From the NCBI RefSeq assembly GCF_000266885.1, contig NC_018020.1:1922001-1986000 (forward strand): a stretch of DNA of 64,000 nucleotides. Reading direction: 5' to 3'. Below are positions 1-8,513 of this stretch, one piece after another; within the stretch, counting starts at the first letter, position 1, and each line of letters begins with the position of its first letter. The stretch is from Turneriella parva DSM 21527 (GTDB taxonomy: Bacteria > Spirochaetota > Leptospiria > Turneriellales > Turneriellaceae). The notes beneath the pieces are model-generated. The model was not told where the DNA came from and made no database searches. It saw only the letters and a program-made list of their open reading frames with translations. The position numbers and the translations under genes were made by a program.

Positions 1-146
1 TCGTCTGAGTCCCAGTTGAAATACCTACCGCTGCTTTCGGGCAGAAGTTCACGCGCCAGAGTGGTTTTACCGCACTGCCTCGGGCCTCCGAGAAATACCA
101 TCTTCTTCTGCACGTCCCTGAGAATGTGCGGAACTAGATAGCGCAT
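1..146 (-). CDS. AAA-type ATP-binding protein (ATPase with DUF4143 partner domain type), 5' part only
   Basis: The first 48 codons of a gene that runs off the left edge of the window. Translation from ATG at 146 gives MRYLVPHILRDVQKKMVFL, then GGPRQCGKTTLARELLP, a Walker A P-loop (GxxxxGKT) of the AAA_14 family that usually carries a C-terminal DUF4143 domain. These proteins are common in bacteria, and their cellular role is mostly unknown; they are often laterally acquired. An in-frame stop lies just upstream of the ATG, so the start is well bounded. The C-terminal part cannot be seen here. The family call rests on the P-loop context only. Confidence 0.75.
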   Translation of the reverse strand, partial: MRYLVPHILRDVQKKMVFLGGPRQCGKTTLARELLPESSGRYFNWDSD

Positions 147-152
147 ATGGCC

Positions 153-180
153 ATTTTAAAGTGTAGTTATAAATAGACAA
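153..180 (-). promoter_or_regulatory. Candidate promoter of the partial ATPase gene
   Basis: Read on the minus strand there is TTGTCT (175-180), a 16-bp spacer, and TAAAAT (153-158), close to the sigma-70 consensus. The expected transcription start would fall at or next to the ATG at 146, so the transcript would be nearly leaderless. This is a pattern match only. Confidence 0.3.
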
Positions 181-226
181 GGCTATTCTATAGTCTGCTT
201 AAAAATAGCCATCAGCGCTTGTGCCT

Positions 227-2212
227 CTATTTCTGCCTGTCTTTCACCAGAATCTCCACCACCGCAGGGTCAGCAAGGGTCGAGGTGTCGCCCAGCGTGT
301 CGATTTCACCCGCCGCGATCTTGCGCAAAATGCGCCGCATGATCTTGCCGCTGCGCGTTTTCGGTAACCCCGGCGTGAAGTGAATTACATCGGGTTTGGC
401 GATGGGGCTGATTTCTTTCGCGACCTGCGCAATCAGTTCTTTGCGCAAATCGTCGCTCGGTATTCGGCCTTCTTTCAGAATTACATACGCGTAAATGCCC
501 TGGCCCTTGATATCATGCGGAAAGCCGACGACCGCCGCTTCGGCGACATCTTGGTGCAGCACCAGCGCCGATTCAACTTCTGCCGTGCCGAGGCGATGGC
601 CGCTCACATTCATGACGTCGTCAACGCGGCCGGTTATCCAGTAATAGCCGTCTTTGTCGCGGCGGCAGCCGTCACCCGTGAAGTAATAACCTTTGAACGT
701 CGAGAAGTAAGTGTTGTAAAAACGCTCTTTGTCGCCATAAACGCCGCGCATAATCGACGGCCACGGAAACTGAATGCAGAGATTGCCTTCGGTTGCGCCC
801 TTGAGCGGTTTGCCGTCGCTGTCGACCAAAAGCGGCTGCACACCGAAGAACGGCAGCGTTGCCGAACCGGGTTTCGTCGGTGTTGCGCCGGGCAGCGGTG
901 AAATGAGGATTCCCCCCGTTTCTGTCTGCCACCAGGTATCGACTATCGGGCACTTACCCCTACCGACAGTGCGGTGGTACCACAGCCATGCCTCGGGGTT
1001 AATGGGCTCACCGACTGAGCCCAGAAGCCGCAGCGAAGAGAGATCGTGTTTTTTGACTGGCTCGTCGCCGAAACGCATCAGCGCACGAATCGCCGTCGGC
1101 GCCGTGTAGAATATCGAAACCTGATGCTTTTCGATGACCTTCCAGAAGCGGCTCACATCGGGAAATGTCGGTATGCCCTCGAACATGAGCGAAGTTGCCC
1201 CATTGATGAGTGGCCCGTACAAGATGTAGCTGTGGCCGGTTACCCAGCCTAGATCTGCCGTGCACCAATAGGTGTCGTTTTCTTGAATGTCGAAAACAAT
1301 CTTATGGGTAAATGAGGCATAAACACCATAACCACCAGTCGTGTGCAGCACACCTTTGGGTTTGCCGGTTGAGCCCGAGGTATAAAGAAGAAACAGCGGG
1401 TCTTCGCTATCGATCTCGGCGGCTTTGTTGACCCCCGAAACCTTTTCGGCTTCTTCGTGCCACCAGATGTCACGGCCTGCGACGACGTTGACGTGATCGC
1501 CCGTGTGGCGCACAACGAGCACCTTGCGCACATGGCCCGACATCTTTTCGAGCGCCTCGTCGACTTTGGCCTTGATTGGTATCACTTTGCCGCCGCGATA
1601 GCCTGTGTCAGTGGTGATGACAAAATCAGAACCCGCGTCGATGATACGGTCTTTGATAGAGTCGGCAGAAAAACCGCCGAAGATAATCGAGTGCACGGCG
1701 CCGATGCGCGCGCAGGCGAGCGTCGCCATCGCGAGCTCGGGCACCATCGGCATGTAGATCGTGACGCGGTCGCCTTTTTTGACGCCGTTTGCCTGAAGCA
1801 CGTTCGCCATGCGGCAGACTTCGAAATGCAGCTGCTGGTATGTGAACGTGCGCGAAGGTGTGGCGGGGTTGTCGGGCTCCCAGATGATAGCGGCTTTGTT
1901 TTTGCGCGCGGTGGTGAGGTGGCGGTCGAGTGCATTGTAGCAGAGGTTCGTCTTGCCACCGACATACCATTGGTTTTCTGCCTTGGCAAAGTTTGATTTT
2001 AAAACCTGCTTGAAGGGTTTAAACCAGGTAAGCTGTTCTTTGCCGACCTTGCCCCAGAACGCCAATGGATTTTTCACCGACTGGTTATAGAGTTTCTTAT
2101 ACCCTTCCATTCCCTTGACGTGCGCAGTTTTCACGAGCGCGGGCGCGATTTTTTTCGGATCAAAAATCACTTCTGTTTGTTTCTTCTTTACCGTCGGTTT
2201 TTTGGCTGCCAT
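227..2212 (-). CDS. acs: Acetyl-CoA synthetase (AMP-forming)
   Basis: Activates acetate with ATP and CoA to acetyl-CoA via acetyl-AMP in the cytoplasm. The 661-residue length is normal for Acs. The AMP-binding signature [11 protein letters not shown] is at about residues 277-287, [10 protein letters not shown] lies further on, and the C-terminal [13 protein letters not shown] carries the lysine (about Lys623) that is the known reversible acetylation site in the family. The start at 2212 ([11 protein letters not shown]) is preferred over the upstream ATG at 2257 because AAGGA (2218-2222) lies 5 nt in front of it. The N-terminal lysine-rich stretch is somewhat unusual. The gene stands alone, behind a leader with a strong hairpin. 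Identification is very secure. Confidence 0.97.
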   Translation of the reverse strand: MAAKKPTVKKKQTEVIFDPKKIAPALVKTAHVKGMEGYKKLYNQSVKNPLAFWGKVGKEQLTWFKPFKQVLKSNFAKAENQWYVGGKTNLCYNALDRHLTTARKNKAAIIWEPDNPATPSRTFTYQQLHFEVCRMANVLQANGVKKGDRVTIYMPMVPELAMATLACARIGAVHSIIFGGFSADSIKDRIIDAGSDFVITTDTGYRGGKVIPIKAKVDEALEKMSGHVRKVLVVRHTGDHVNVVAGRDIWWHEEAEKVSGVNKAAEIDSEDPLFLLYTSGSTGKPKGVLHTTGGYGVYASFTHKIVFDIQENDTYWCTADLGWVTGHSYILYGPLINGATSLMFEGIPTFPDVSRFWKVIEKHQVSIFYTAPTAIRALMRFGDEPVKKHDLSSLRLLGSVGEPINPEAWLWYHRTVGRGKCPIVDTWWQTETGGILISPLPGATPTKPGSATLPFFGVQPLLVDSDGKPLKGATEGNLCIQFPWPSIMRGVYGDKERFYNTYFSTFKGYYFTGDGCRRDKDGYYWITGRVDDVMNVSGHRLGTAEVESALVLHQDVAEAAVVGFPHDIKGQGIYAYVILKEGRIPSDDLRKELIAQVAKEISPIAKPDVIHFTPGLPKTRSGKIMRRILRKIAAGEIDTLGDTSTLADPAVVEILVKDRQK

Positions 2213-2227
2213 GGTTATCCTTGTTGG

Positions 2228-2258
2228 TTTGAAACGCCTGCTGTACAGGCGGTTCAAA
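2228..2258 (-). promoter_or_regulatory. Hairpin in the acs leader
   Basis: TTTGAAACGCCTG (2228-2240) pairs with CAGGCGGTTCAAA (2246-2258) around a 5-nt loop: 13 positions with a single A/G mismatch. On the acs transcript it ends about 5 nt before the Shine-Dalgarno sequence. It may be an operator or a leader structure affecting translation. The structure is visible; its function is inferred. Confidence 0.4.
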
Positions 2259-2485
2259 CATGCACCTGTGCAAGACGCGTCAAGAAAAACGGCGGCACCT
2301 CGCGCGAAGCGACAATAATCAGCAACGTGCTGAATCCACCTGGCTTACATTTGACGCAGTGTTCAGGTTTGTACTCTTTTGTTCTCTGTTTTTTTGGCCT
2401 TGCGAATCTTTGGCGGGGTATCATGTAGCAGACGGCCGGCTTTCTGAAAGTAATTACCGACCAGGCCACCGTCGCAGGGGGGCTC

Positions 2486-3373
2486 ATGGCTCTGCAGAAC
2501 GAACTGGTGCAGATTGCACCGAAAGTGTTGTGCTGGTATGGTTTGCCGGTATTGCTATCTGAGGCGCAGCGGTTTCGCCTTTTGCTGCATGACATCTACC
2601 TGCATTCTGCGACCGGCGGTGAAATTGATGCGTTTCCGCAACTGAACGGTCGCACAACCGCATACGTCTATTCATTCGACCACTACGCCCCGACCCTGCG
2701 GGCGCACAGCGAACCGCTGCAGGTTGCAGCCGCGCGCAGGCTTGCTGAATATATCAACACATTCTGTAGCCACAACAGCGTCGTGGTGACGCGTACGCTT
2801 TCACCGCGCGTCGAAGAGGTCTTTCAGCGGGCAGATGTGAGTCTCGTGCAAAAAGATCTGGCCTACGAAAAACCCTTCTTTGAATTTTTACGCGCGCATG
2901 CGCTGCCGCTATTTCACCGTCACGAACGCCCCGAACGGCATTATGTGCGCGTCGTGCCAAAAGAAAGTGGGGAGTTCAGAGTGTTTGTGAAAAATCTTAG
3001 CCGACCTGGCGACTCAGTTCTCACAGCGCGGCTCGTGAATCTCAGCCTCAACGGCATGAATATAAAAATGGAGGGCACCCACTATCGCCATCTCGAACTC
3101 AGAGATGCATTGCAGGTGACCCTGCGCTCGCCCAAGACGGCGATTCGTATTGAATGCGGCTTCATAACGCGCATCGACACAGCTAAAGACGAGATTGCCG
3201 TGAATTTTAATCTCGACGACAAGAGTTTTGCCACCGAGCGCGACGCATTGCAGCTGCAGCGTATCGTGCTCTACACACTCGAGCAAGGCGCAAGGCGTGA
3301 ACTCACGCGAAAAGTCGCGCAACCTTTATTGGCAACTGTGCACGCCGAGCTCGCTGAAAAGGCGGGCGCTTAA
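2486..3373 (+). CDS. PilZ-domain protein, probable cyclic-di-GMP receptor
   Basis: A 295-residue protein without signal peptide or membrane segment. The C-terminal half (about 145-270) carries both halves of the PilZ c-di-GMP site: RHYVR (Arg151 and Arg155, the RxxxR motif) and NLSLNG (Asn185, Ser187, Gly190, the D/NxSxxG motif). The first 140 residues match nothing I recognise and may be a second, YcgR-N-like or lineage-specific domain. An in-frame stop at 2426 bounds the start; AGGGGGG lies just before the ATG. No effector gene is adjacent, so the output (motility, envelope or transcription) cannot be told. Ligand binding is inferred from conserved residues. Confidence 0.8.
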   Translation: MALQNELVQIAPKVLCWYGLPVLLSEAQRFRLLLHDIYLHSATGGEIDAFPQLNGRTTAYVYSFDHYAPTLRAHSEPLQVAAARRLAEYINTFCSHNSVVVTRTLSPRVEEVFQRADVSLVQKDLAYEKPFFEFLRAHALPLFHRHERPERHYVRVVPKESGEFRVFVKNLSRPGDSVLTARLVNLSLNGMNIKMEGTHYRHLELRDALQVTLRSPKTAIRIECGFITRIDTAKDEIAVNFNLDDKSFATERDALQLQRIVLYTLEQGARRELTRKVAQPLLATVHAELAEKAGA

Positions 3374-3388
3374 GCAGCGGTTTGCCCA

Positions 3389-3928
3389 TTACCAGCCCGC
3401 GCTCAGCGCGATGTAATCGGTTACGCCGACATCAACGCCCTGCTGAGAGAGCAAGGTCGTGATCTGGCCGCGGTGGTGCGTCTGGTGGTTGAACAGATGC
3501 GTCAGCACGTCGGCAAATGTGCGCGACATGTCTTCGTTCTTTGCGTTACGATAATGTAATACCTGTTGCAGACGTTCGTCGCTCAATGATTCGCTGACCC
3601 ACGTGAGAAGTTTTGTATCGACAGAGATTCGGTCTTGCTTCAGCGCCACAAAATCAGAATGGATTTCGAAACGGTGTTCTGAAATCTTGTCTTGTATGTT
3701 TTCGTAGATGCCCGCAGTCAGGCGGCCATAACCATGGCCGGCAATGATGAAGCGGCGCAGCCAGTTCTTGTCGGCCCAGAGAATATGGTTGAGAGTCAGG
3801 TGAATCGAACCGAAAAAAGCGCCCGCATCGGCCTTGCGCTTTCCGTCGGTCAGGGTTTCAACGGCTGCGTACAGCGCTCCATTCATCAACTGGTTATACT
3901 TTGCCAGTTTGATGAATGTCGCATGCAC
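3389..3928 (-). CDS. DinB-family (four-helix, metal-binding) protein
   Basis: A 179-residue DinB/YfiT-like protein. The family is a four-helix bundle with a three-histidine metal site; members include thiol-dependent transferases, but most have no known substrate. Here His48 in HLTLNHILWAD and the C-terminal HLFNHQTHHRGQ cluster supply the typical histidines, and the end (GVDVGVTDYIA) fits the family. The gene starts 5 bp after the stop of the RND pump on the same strand, so it is probably the last gene of that transcript. It converges with the PilZ gene, 15 bp away. The specific function is unknown. Confidence 0.8.
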   Translation of the reverse strand: MHATFIKLAKYNQLMNGALYAAVETLTDGKRKADAGAFFGSIHLTLNHILWADKNWLRRFIIAGHGYGRLTAGIYENIQDKISEHRFEIHSDFVALKQDRISVDTKLLTWVSESLSDERLQQVLHYRNAKNEDMSRTFADVLTHLFNHQTHHRGQITTLLSQQGVDVGVTDYIALSAGW

Positions 3929-3933
3929 CGGGG

Positions 3934-6900
3934 TTATTTGCCTTTCGCTTTACGACCTTTCGGCTTCTCTATGGCCGCAGGGGCCTGGTACGCAGGTTGA
4001 GTCGCCGGCTCATGGTCTGGCGCCGGTGCGTGATTGCCGACCAGGGTCATGTCGTAGTCTGGCCTGAAACGGCGTTCAATCGCCTCACGCAGCCTGTCGA
4101 TGTAACCAAAGACTGCAGGCACAAAGAACAGCGTCATAACCGTTGAAAAAATCAATCCGCCGATAATCGCGATACCCATCGCGGTGCGCTGCTTGGCTGC
4201 TTCGCCGAGGCCCAGCGCCAGAGGCAAAGTGCCCGCAATCATCGCGAACGAGGTCATGAGAATCGGCCGCAAGCGCGCTTTACCCGCTTCGAAGATCGCA
4301 TCGTTCAGCGACATGCCGCGGCGCACGTGCTGCAGCGCATAGTCGACGAGTAGAATCGAGTTCTTGGTCACAAGGCCCATGAGCATAATGAGGCCAATCA
4401 TACTGAAGATGTTCAGCTGCTCTCTGAAGATCGCGAGCGAGACGAACGCGCCCGAAATCGCCGGGGGAATCGCCGTGATAATCGTGATCGGCGTGATGAA
4501 AGACTCGTAGAGCGATGCGAGCACGAGGTAGATGAAGAGCAGCGCAAGACCGAATGACAGCACGATGTTCTCCATGAGTTCTTTCAGGTCTTCGGCCTGG
4601 CCCCAGAAAATGTAGCGCACACCGGGCGGCGGTGGAATCTTCGTATCGAGAATTTTTTTCGCTTCGTCGACGGCATTGCCGATCGCGCCGCCCGGCGCGA
4701 GGTTCGCGTGAATTTTGATCACACGGGAGCGGTCTTGGCGCGAAATGTTCGAAGGTCCCGATTTGATCTCACCTTTGCCGAGAATCGAGAGCGGTATCGG
4801 TCTCGGCGGCTGGCTCAGGTTGGGCACATAGCTTGAGGTAAATGCCCCCTTGAGGTCACGCTGCGTTTCTTTGAGGCGCATGCGAATGTCATATTCTAGA
4901 CCGCTGTCATAGAACTTGCCGACGACGCCACCGGCGATGTGCAGACGCAGTTCGTTACCAGCCGCAGCCGGGCCGACGCCCACCTGCTGCATGCGTTCTG
5001 GGTCGAGCTGCACCTGGTACTCTGGTTTGCCCGACTGAAAGTCGGCCGATACATCGCTCAGGTCTTTGATGTTTCTGAGTTCGGCCATGACAACCTGCGA
5101 ATATTTATCGAGCTCTTCGAGGTTTTCGCCGCTGACGTTCAGGTTCAGCGGATATTGCACTCCACCCCCTACCGCACTATAGTCGTTCACCGAGACTTTC
5201 GCATAGGCAAGATCTTTCAGCATTTCGCGGGCAACATCTTTGAGCTGCCAGGTTTCGCGCTTACGCCATTTGCGGTCGACGAGCACGACGCCCAGTTCAC
5301 CCTTGTTGGCAAGACCCGTATAAGAACCCGCGACCGAAGCAATGAGGTGCACTTCGGGCAGTTTGCGCATACGTGTTTCAATTTCTTCAGCCATCTTTTT
5401 CGAACCTTCGAGGCTGGTGCCCGGCGGCATTTCGAAAGTGATTAAGAATTCAGGTTGCGTGTTCGGCGGCAAAAACGTCTTTTTCACCGCGCCGCACGAG
5501 GCGCAGTTGCCGAGCATGACGGCGACAGAGATGCCGACGGTCACGAGCGGTCGGCGCAACGTGAACTTCATGATCGTTGCATACGTTGCCTCGAGCCAGT
5601 CTTGAAAACGATTGAAGTTGCGAATTACCCAGTTTGGTTTATCGTGCACATGCCCGCCGAAATATGCAGAGAGCATCGGTGCAACGGTGATCGCGTCAAA
5701 AAGTGAAATGAGCATCGCGAAGACGACCGTCATGCCCAACTGGCGCAAGAACTGCCCGACCATGCCCGAGAGAAAGCCGACGGGTAAAAATACCGCGATA
5801 ACGGTGGCGGTCGTCGCAATGACCGCGAGCAAGACCTCGGTCGTGCCCGTTTCGGCCGCCTTGACCGGGTGCTCGCCTTCTTCCATTTTTCGAAAGATGT
5901 TCTCACGCACGACAATCGCATCGTCGACCAGAAGGCCGATCGATAGCGAGAGGGCGAGCAGGGTAATCACATTAATCGTGAAGCCCATCGCGAGCATCAG
6001 AATGAACGCACCGAGCAGCGAGTTCGGCAGCGCGAGGCCGGTAATGACAGTCGAGCGAAAGTTGCCCAAAAAGAGGTAAACCACGAGAACCGCGAGCAAG
6101 ATACCGATAATGATCGACTCTTTCACATCGTCGACGTTGATCTTGATCCACTGCGCGGTATTGCGTATCAGTGCAATCTCGGGCGCAGCCGACGCGCGCT
6201 TGATTTCGCTCTTGAGTTCACGAATGGCATCGGCGGTCTCGGTTGCTTTAGGTGATTTGGCCACCTGAGCCTGCAGCGCCGCAAGTTTTTCTGCAACCTT
6301 GGCGTCGCCTTTGGTGAGGGCATCTTCGGCGATGGCTTTGAACAGAGGTTCAATTTTGTCGCCCTTTTCACCTTTGCGCAGTCGGTCTTTAATCTCATTC
6401 AGGTTCTTGAGAGCCGGCGGTCGCAGATCGGCGTTGATTTTTTCGACGAGTTTCAGCGTGCCGTCGGCGACTGCCACCGTGTTGGCATTCGACTGCTTAT
6501 AGACGTCGATCAGCAGTGCGGGTTTGCGGTCGCGCACCATCTTGGTTTGGTCGATCGGTTTACCATTCAGGTCGAGCGGGTCTTCTTCGACCGGCAGGTA
6601 CAAGAACGCTTTTGATTTTGGGTCTTCAACGCCGTCTGAAACTTTTGCAACCCGCTTCAAGAGCAGCGCGCTGCCGGCGTCGCCCCCGAATGACACCACA
6701 GTGTTTTCAATCTGCCTCAGCGTTTCGAAACGGCCGAGAGTTCTAAACGCGATTTCTTTATCGCCGCTTTCTTTTTTACCGACTGGCACGTTCGCACCAT
6801 AAGAGCGCAGGTTGTTCGCAATCCACGTCATGGTCATTTGGTTTGAGTTGAGCAGAGTGCGGTCGACTTCGACCTGAATTTCACGCTTCTGCCCACCCGA

Positions 6901-7425
6901 GATGCGCACTGCGCCAACGCTCGGCACCTGCTCGAAGCGGGGTTTAATGCGCTGCTCGACATAGTCGTAAAGTTTCGCCGCAGGCATATCTGCTGCGATC
7001 GAAAGACGCACGATCGGCTGGTCGGCCGGGTCGAAGCGCTGAATCAGCGGTTCGTCGATGCCTTCGGGCAGGTCACGGCGCGCACGGCCAAGTTTGTTGC
7101 GTACCTGCTGTTCGGCCTCTTTAATATCTTGCCCGAGGTAGAACTCGCACATGACCATCGAAACGCCTTCCATATTGTCAGAGCTGACACGCTTGAGGCC
7201 CGAAATCGACGCGACTTCTTCTTCAATCTTCTTCGAGATGAGCGTTTCAATCTCTTCAGGGCCCGCGCCCCGGTAAGTGGTCATGATCGTAATAAAGGGG
7301 ATATTCACATCGGGAAAAAGATCTACGCCAATGCGTTTCAGTGATATCCACCCAGTGGCGAGCATCAGAATCACGAGACTAGCAATAAAGATCGGGCGCT
7401 TGATCGAAAACGCGGCTATGTTCAT
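3934..7425 (-). CDS. RND-family efflux transporter, inner-membrane pump subunit (AcrB/MexB type)
   Basis: A proton-driven exporter of about 1163 residues, normally working with a membrane-fusion protein and an outer-membrane channel; neither partner is encoded here. The start MNIAAFSIKRPIF fits the family, but there is no clear RBS and a GTG at 7443 is the alternative. TM4 has the proton-relay pair Asp501-Asp502 (LLVDDAIVV), and MGLVTKNSILLVDY holds the TM10 lysine. The protein is longer than AcrB because of a hydrophilic, Lys/Glu/Ala-rich insert at about residues 335-417 before TM2, which moves the Asp pair from 407/408 to 501/502. A CASC motif (641-644) sits near TM7. An operator-like palindrome lies 36 bp upstream and matches one before tetR. 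Confidence 0.93.
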   Translation of the reverse strand: MNIAAFSIKRPIFIASLVILMLATGWISLKRIGVDLFPDVNIPFITIMTTYRGAGPEEIETLISKKIEEEVASISGLKRVSSDNMEGVSMVMCEFYLGQDIKEAEQQVRNKLGRARRDLPEGIDEPLIQRFDPADQPIVRLSIAADMPAAKLYDYVEQRIKPRFEQVPSVGAVRISGGQKREIQVEVDRTLLNSNQMTMTWIANNLRSYGANVPVGKKESGDKEIAFRTLGRFETLRQIENTVVSFGGDAGSALLLKRVAKVSDGVEDPKSKAFLYLPVEEDPLDLNGKPIDQTKMVRDRKPALLIDVYKQSNANTVAVADGTLKLVEKINADLRPPALKNLNEIKDRLRKGEKGDKIEPLFKAIAEDALTKGDAKVAEKLAALQAQVAKSPKATETADAIRELKSEIKRASAAPEIALIRNTAQWIKINVDDVKESIIIGILLAVLVVYLFLGNFRSTVITGLALPNSLLGAFILMLAMGFTINVITLLALSLSIGLLVDDAIVVRENIFRKMEEGEHPVKAAETGTTEVLLAVIATTATVIAVFLPVGFLSGMVGQFLRQLGMTVVFAMLISLFDAITVAPMLSAYFGGHVHDKPNWVIRNFNRFQDWLEATYATIMKFTLRRPLVTVGISVAVMLGNCASCGAVKKTFLPPNTQPEFLITFEMPPGTSLEGSKKMAEEIETRMRKLPEVHLIASVAGSYTGLANKGELGVVLVDRKWRKRETWQLKDVAREMLKDLAYAKVSVNDYSAVGGGVQYPLNLNVSGENLEELDKYSQVVMAELRNIKDLSDVSADFQSGKPEYQVQLDPERMQQVGVGPAAAGNELRLHIAGGVVGKFYDSGLEYDIRMRLKETQRDLKGAFTSSYVPNLSQPPRPIPLSILGKGEIKSGPSNISRQDRSRVIKIHANLAPGGAIGNAVDEAKKILDTKIPPPPGVRYIFWGQAEDLKELMENIVLSFGLALLFIYLVLASLYESFITPITIITAIPPAISGAFVSLAIFREQLNIFSMIGLIMLMGLVTKNSILLVDYALQHVRRGMSLNDAIFEAGKARLRPILMTSFAMIAGTLPLALGLGEAAKQRTAMGIAIIGGLIFSTVMTLFFVPAVFGYIDRLREAIERRFRPDYDMTLVGNHAPAPDHEPATQPAYQAPAAIEKPKGRKAKGK

Positions 7426-7460
7426 AAGAAACAAAATAATCACCGGGGCATTTTTTGCCC

Positions 7461-7490
7461 ATAAAAATTAACCAAACGGTTAATTTTTAT
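7461..7490. promoter_or_regulatory. Predicted TetR operator upstream of the RND pump gene
   Basis: Perfect inverted repeat ATAAAAATTAACC-AAAC-GGTTAATTTTTAT with 13-bp arms and a 4-bp spacer, 36 bp before the pump ATG. The inner 9 bp of each arm (AAATTAACC / GGTTAATTT) and the spacer length are identical to the palindrome in front of the TetR gene at 16592-16613. A smaller hairpin (GGGCA-TTTTT-TGCCC, 7446-7460) lies between it and the gene. Repressor binding is inferred. Confidence 0.65.
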
Positions 7491-7524
7491 TCGTAGGGGT
7501 AGGTTAAAACCTACCCCTACGAAT
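7489..7524. terminator. Long perfect hairpin between the LysM-FecR and RND genes
   Basis: ATTCGTAGGGGTAGGTT pairs perfectly with AACCTACCCCTACGAAT: 17-bp arms around a 2-nt loop, with no T-run. It lies downstream of the LysM-FecR gene on the same strand and touches the operator. A gene-end hairpin or interspersed palindromic element are both possible. Confidence 0.45.
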
Positions 7525-7550
7525 GATTATATATCAGAAGCTTTCATTAG

Positions 7551-7570
7551 CCCCGGACTTAAGTCCGGGG
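7551..7570. repeat. Perfect 20-bp palindrome after the LysM-FecR gene
   Basis: CCCCGGACTT/AAGTCCGGGG, a perfect 20-bp palindrome 20 bp past the LysM-FecR stop. It may be the core of that gene's 3' hairpin. Similar GC-rich palindromes occur as dispersed repeats in other bacteria. No T-run follows. Confidence 0.45.
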
Positions 7571-7589
7571 GTTCGGGGAAATCGAAAGA

Positions 7590-8360
7590 TTAAATATCTG
7601 AAGCGGAGATTTCGGGAGGTTTGGGCAGTGCAAATGGCTTGATGGGCGCCTTGCCCTTCTCGACATAAGTGCCCATGCCTTGCGGCACCTGAACAGTCAC
7701 CTTTTGCGCCGATACATCCACCTGACCTTCATGGCATGCGAGGCCAGATTCTTTCTCAGAGGCGTTCAGCTCGAACACCGTGCCGCGCACAGCGGCAACC
7801 GCTGCCGGGGTTCGCAGCACGAGCTGGCCGCCCGTCTTCTTCATGCTTTCGACCTGCGCCTGCAGGCGACCTTGCTGCAGCGTGAAAATTGTTTCTTTCG
7901 CGTTCTTATCGACCTTGTTCACGATGATGTAGCTTTCGGGTTGCAGGCGCAGAATTGTCATGTTGCTGAGCTGCAGGTGAACGTTCGAGAGCGGCCCAGT
8001 GCGAACCTGGTCTTCAGAGAAAAGACCAAGCTTGATGAAAACTTCTTTCCAGGTATTTTCTTGCGCGCGTGCAAATTGTGCTTTGCCCGATTTGTAGATC
8101 ACCACCGCCGAAGGTTTTTTGCCCAGGTCTGCCGGCACCTTCAGTTTCATGCCCGGTTGAATCAGGTTCGGGTTTGCGATCTTGTTATACTTGAGTAGTG
8201 CCGGCCACTGGCTCGGGTCTTCGAGGTATTTTTTGGAAATCTTCGAAAGCGTATCGCCCTGTTTGACTTCGATGACCTGCAGTTTCTCAGCGTCTTCGGC
8301 GCCAAAAGCCGGGCTGACGCAGAACGCCACCGTTATGATTATTGCAAAACCGAAATTCAT
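7590..8360 (-). CDS. Exported LysM- and FecR-domain protein
   Basis: A 256-residue exported protein with signal peptide (residues 1-20, cleavage near AFGA-ED), one LysM module at about 27-77 (VKQGDTLSKISKKYLEDPSQ ... GMKLKVP) for binding peptidoglycan glycans, and a FecR-like domain at about 90-230 (VRTGPLSNVHLQLSN, TPAAVAAVRGTVFEL). In spirochaetes such LysM-FecR proteins are common periplasmic proteins of unknown role; a FecR domain alone does not mean iron signalling, and no sigma factor or TonB receptor is adjacent. AAGGAGA sits about 5 nt before the ATG. The RND pump lies 165 bp downstream but has its own operator, so it is probably a separate transcript. Confidence 0.85.
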   Translation of the reverse strand: MNFGFAIIITVAFCVSPAFGAEDAEKLQVIEVKQGDTLSKISKKYLEDPSQWPALLKYNKIANPNLIQPGMKLKVPADLGKKPSAVVIYKSGKAQFARAQENTWKEVFIKLGLFSEDQVRTGPLSNVHLQLSNMTILRLQPESYIIVNKVDKNAKETIFTLQQGRLQAQVESMKKTGGQLVLRTPAAVAAVRGTVFELNASEKESGLACHEGQVDVSAQKVTVQVPQGMGTYVEKGKAPIKPFALPKPPEISASDI

Positions 8361-8513
8361 AATTTCTCCTTCAAACTTGCGGATTCAGCAAGGTCATGTC
8401 ACCATCTGCCCAACTGAGACGGATTGTAACGCAATTTTGCGACTGTGTCGGGTAGCATTTTAAGCAGCTTTTTGATTTACAGCGTATAAACTAACCCCAC
8501 GCGTAAAGGCCCG

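Noticed and set aside
1457-1996. 179-residue plus-strand ORF inside acs
   Set aside because: Antisense to conserved acs sequence; no independent start signal or similarity.
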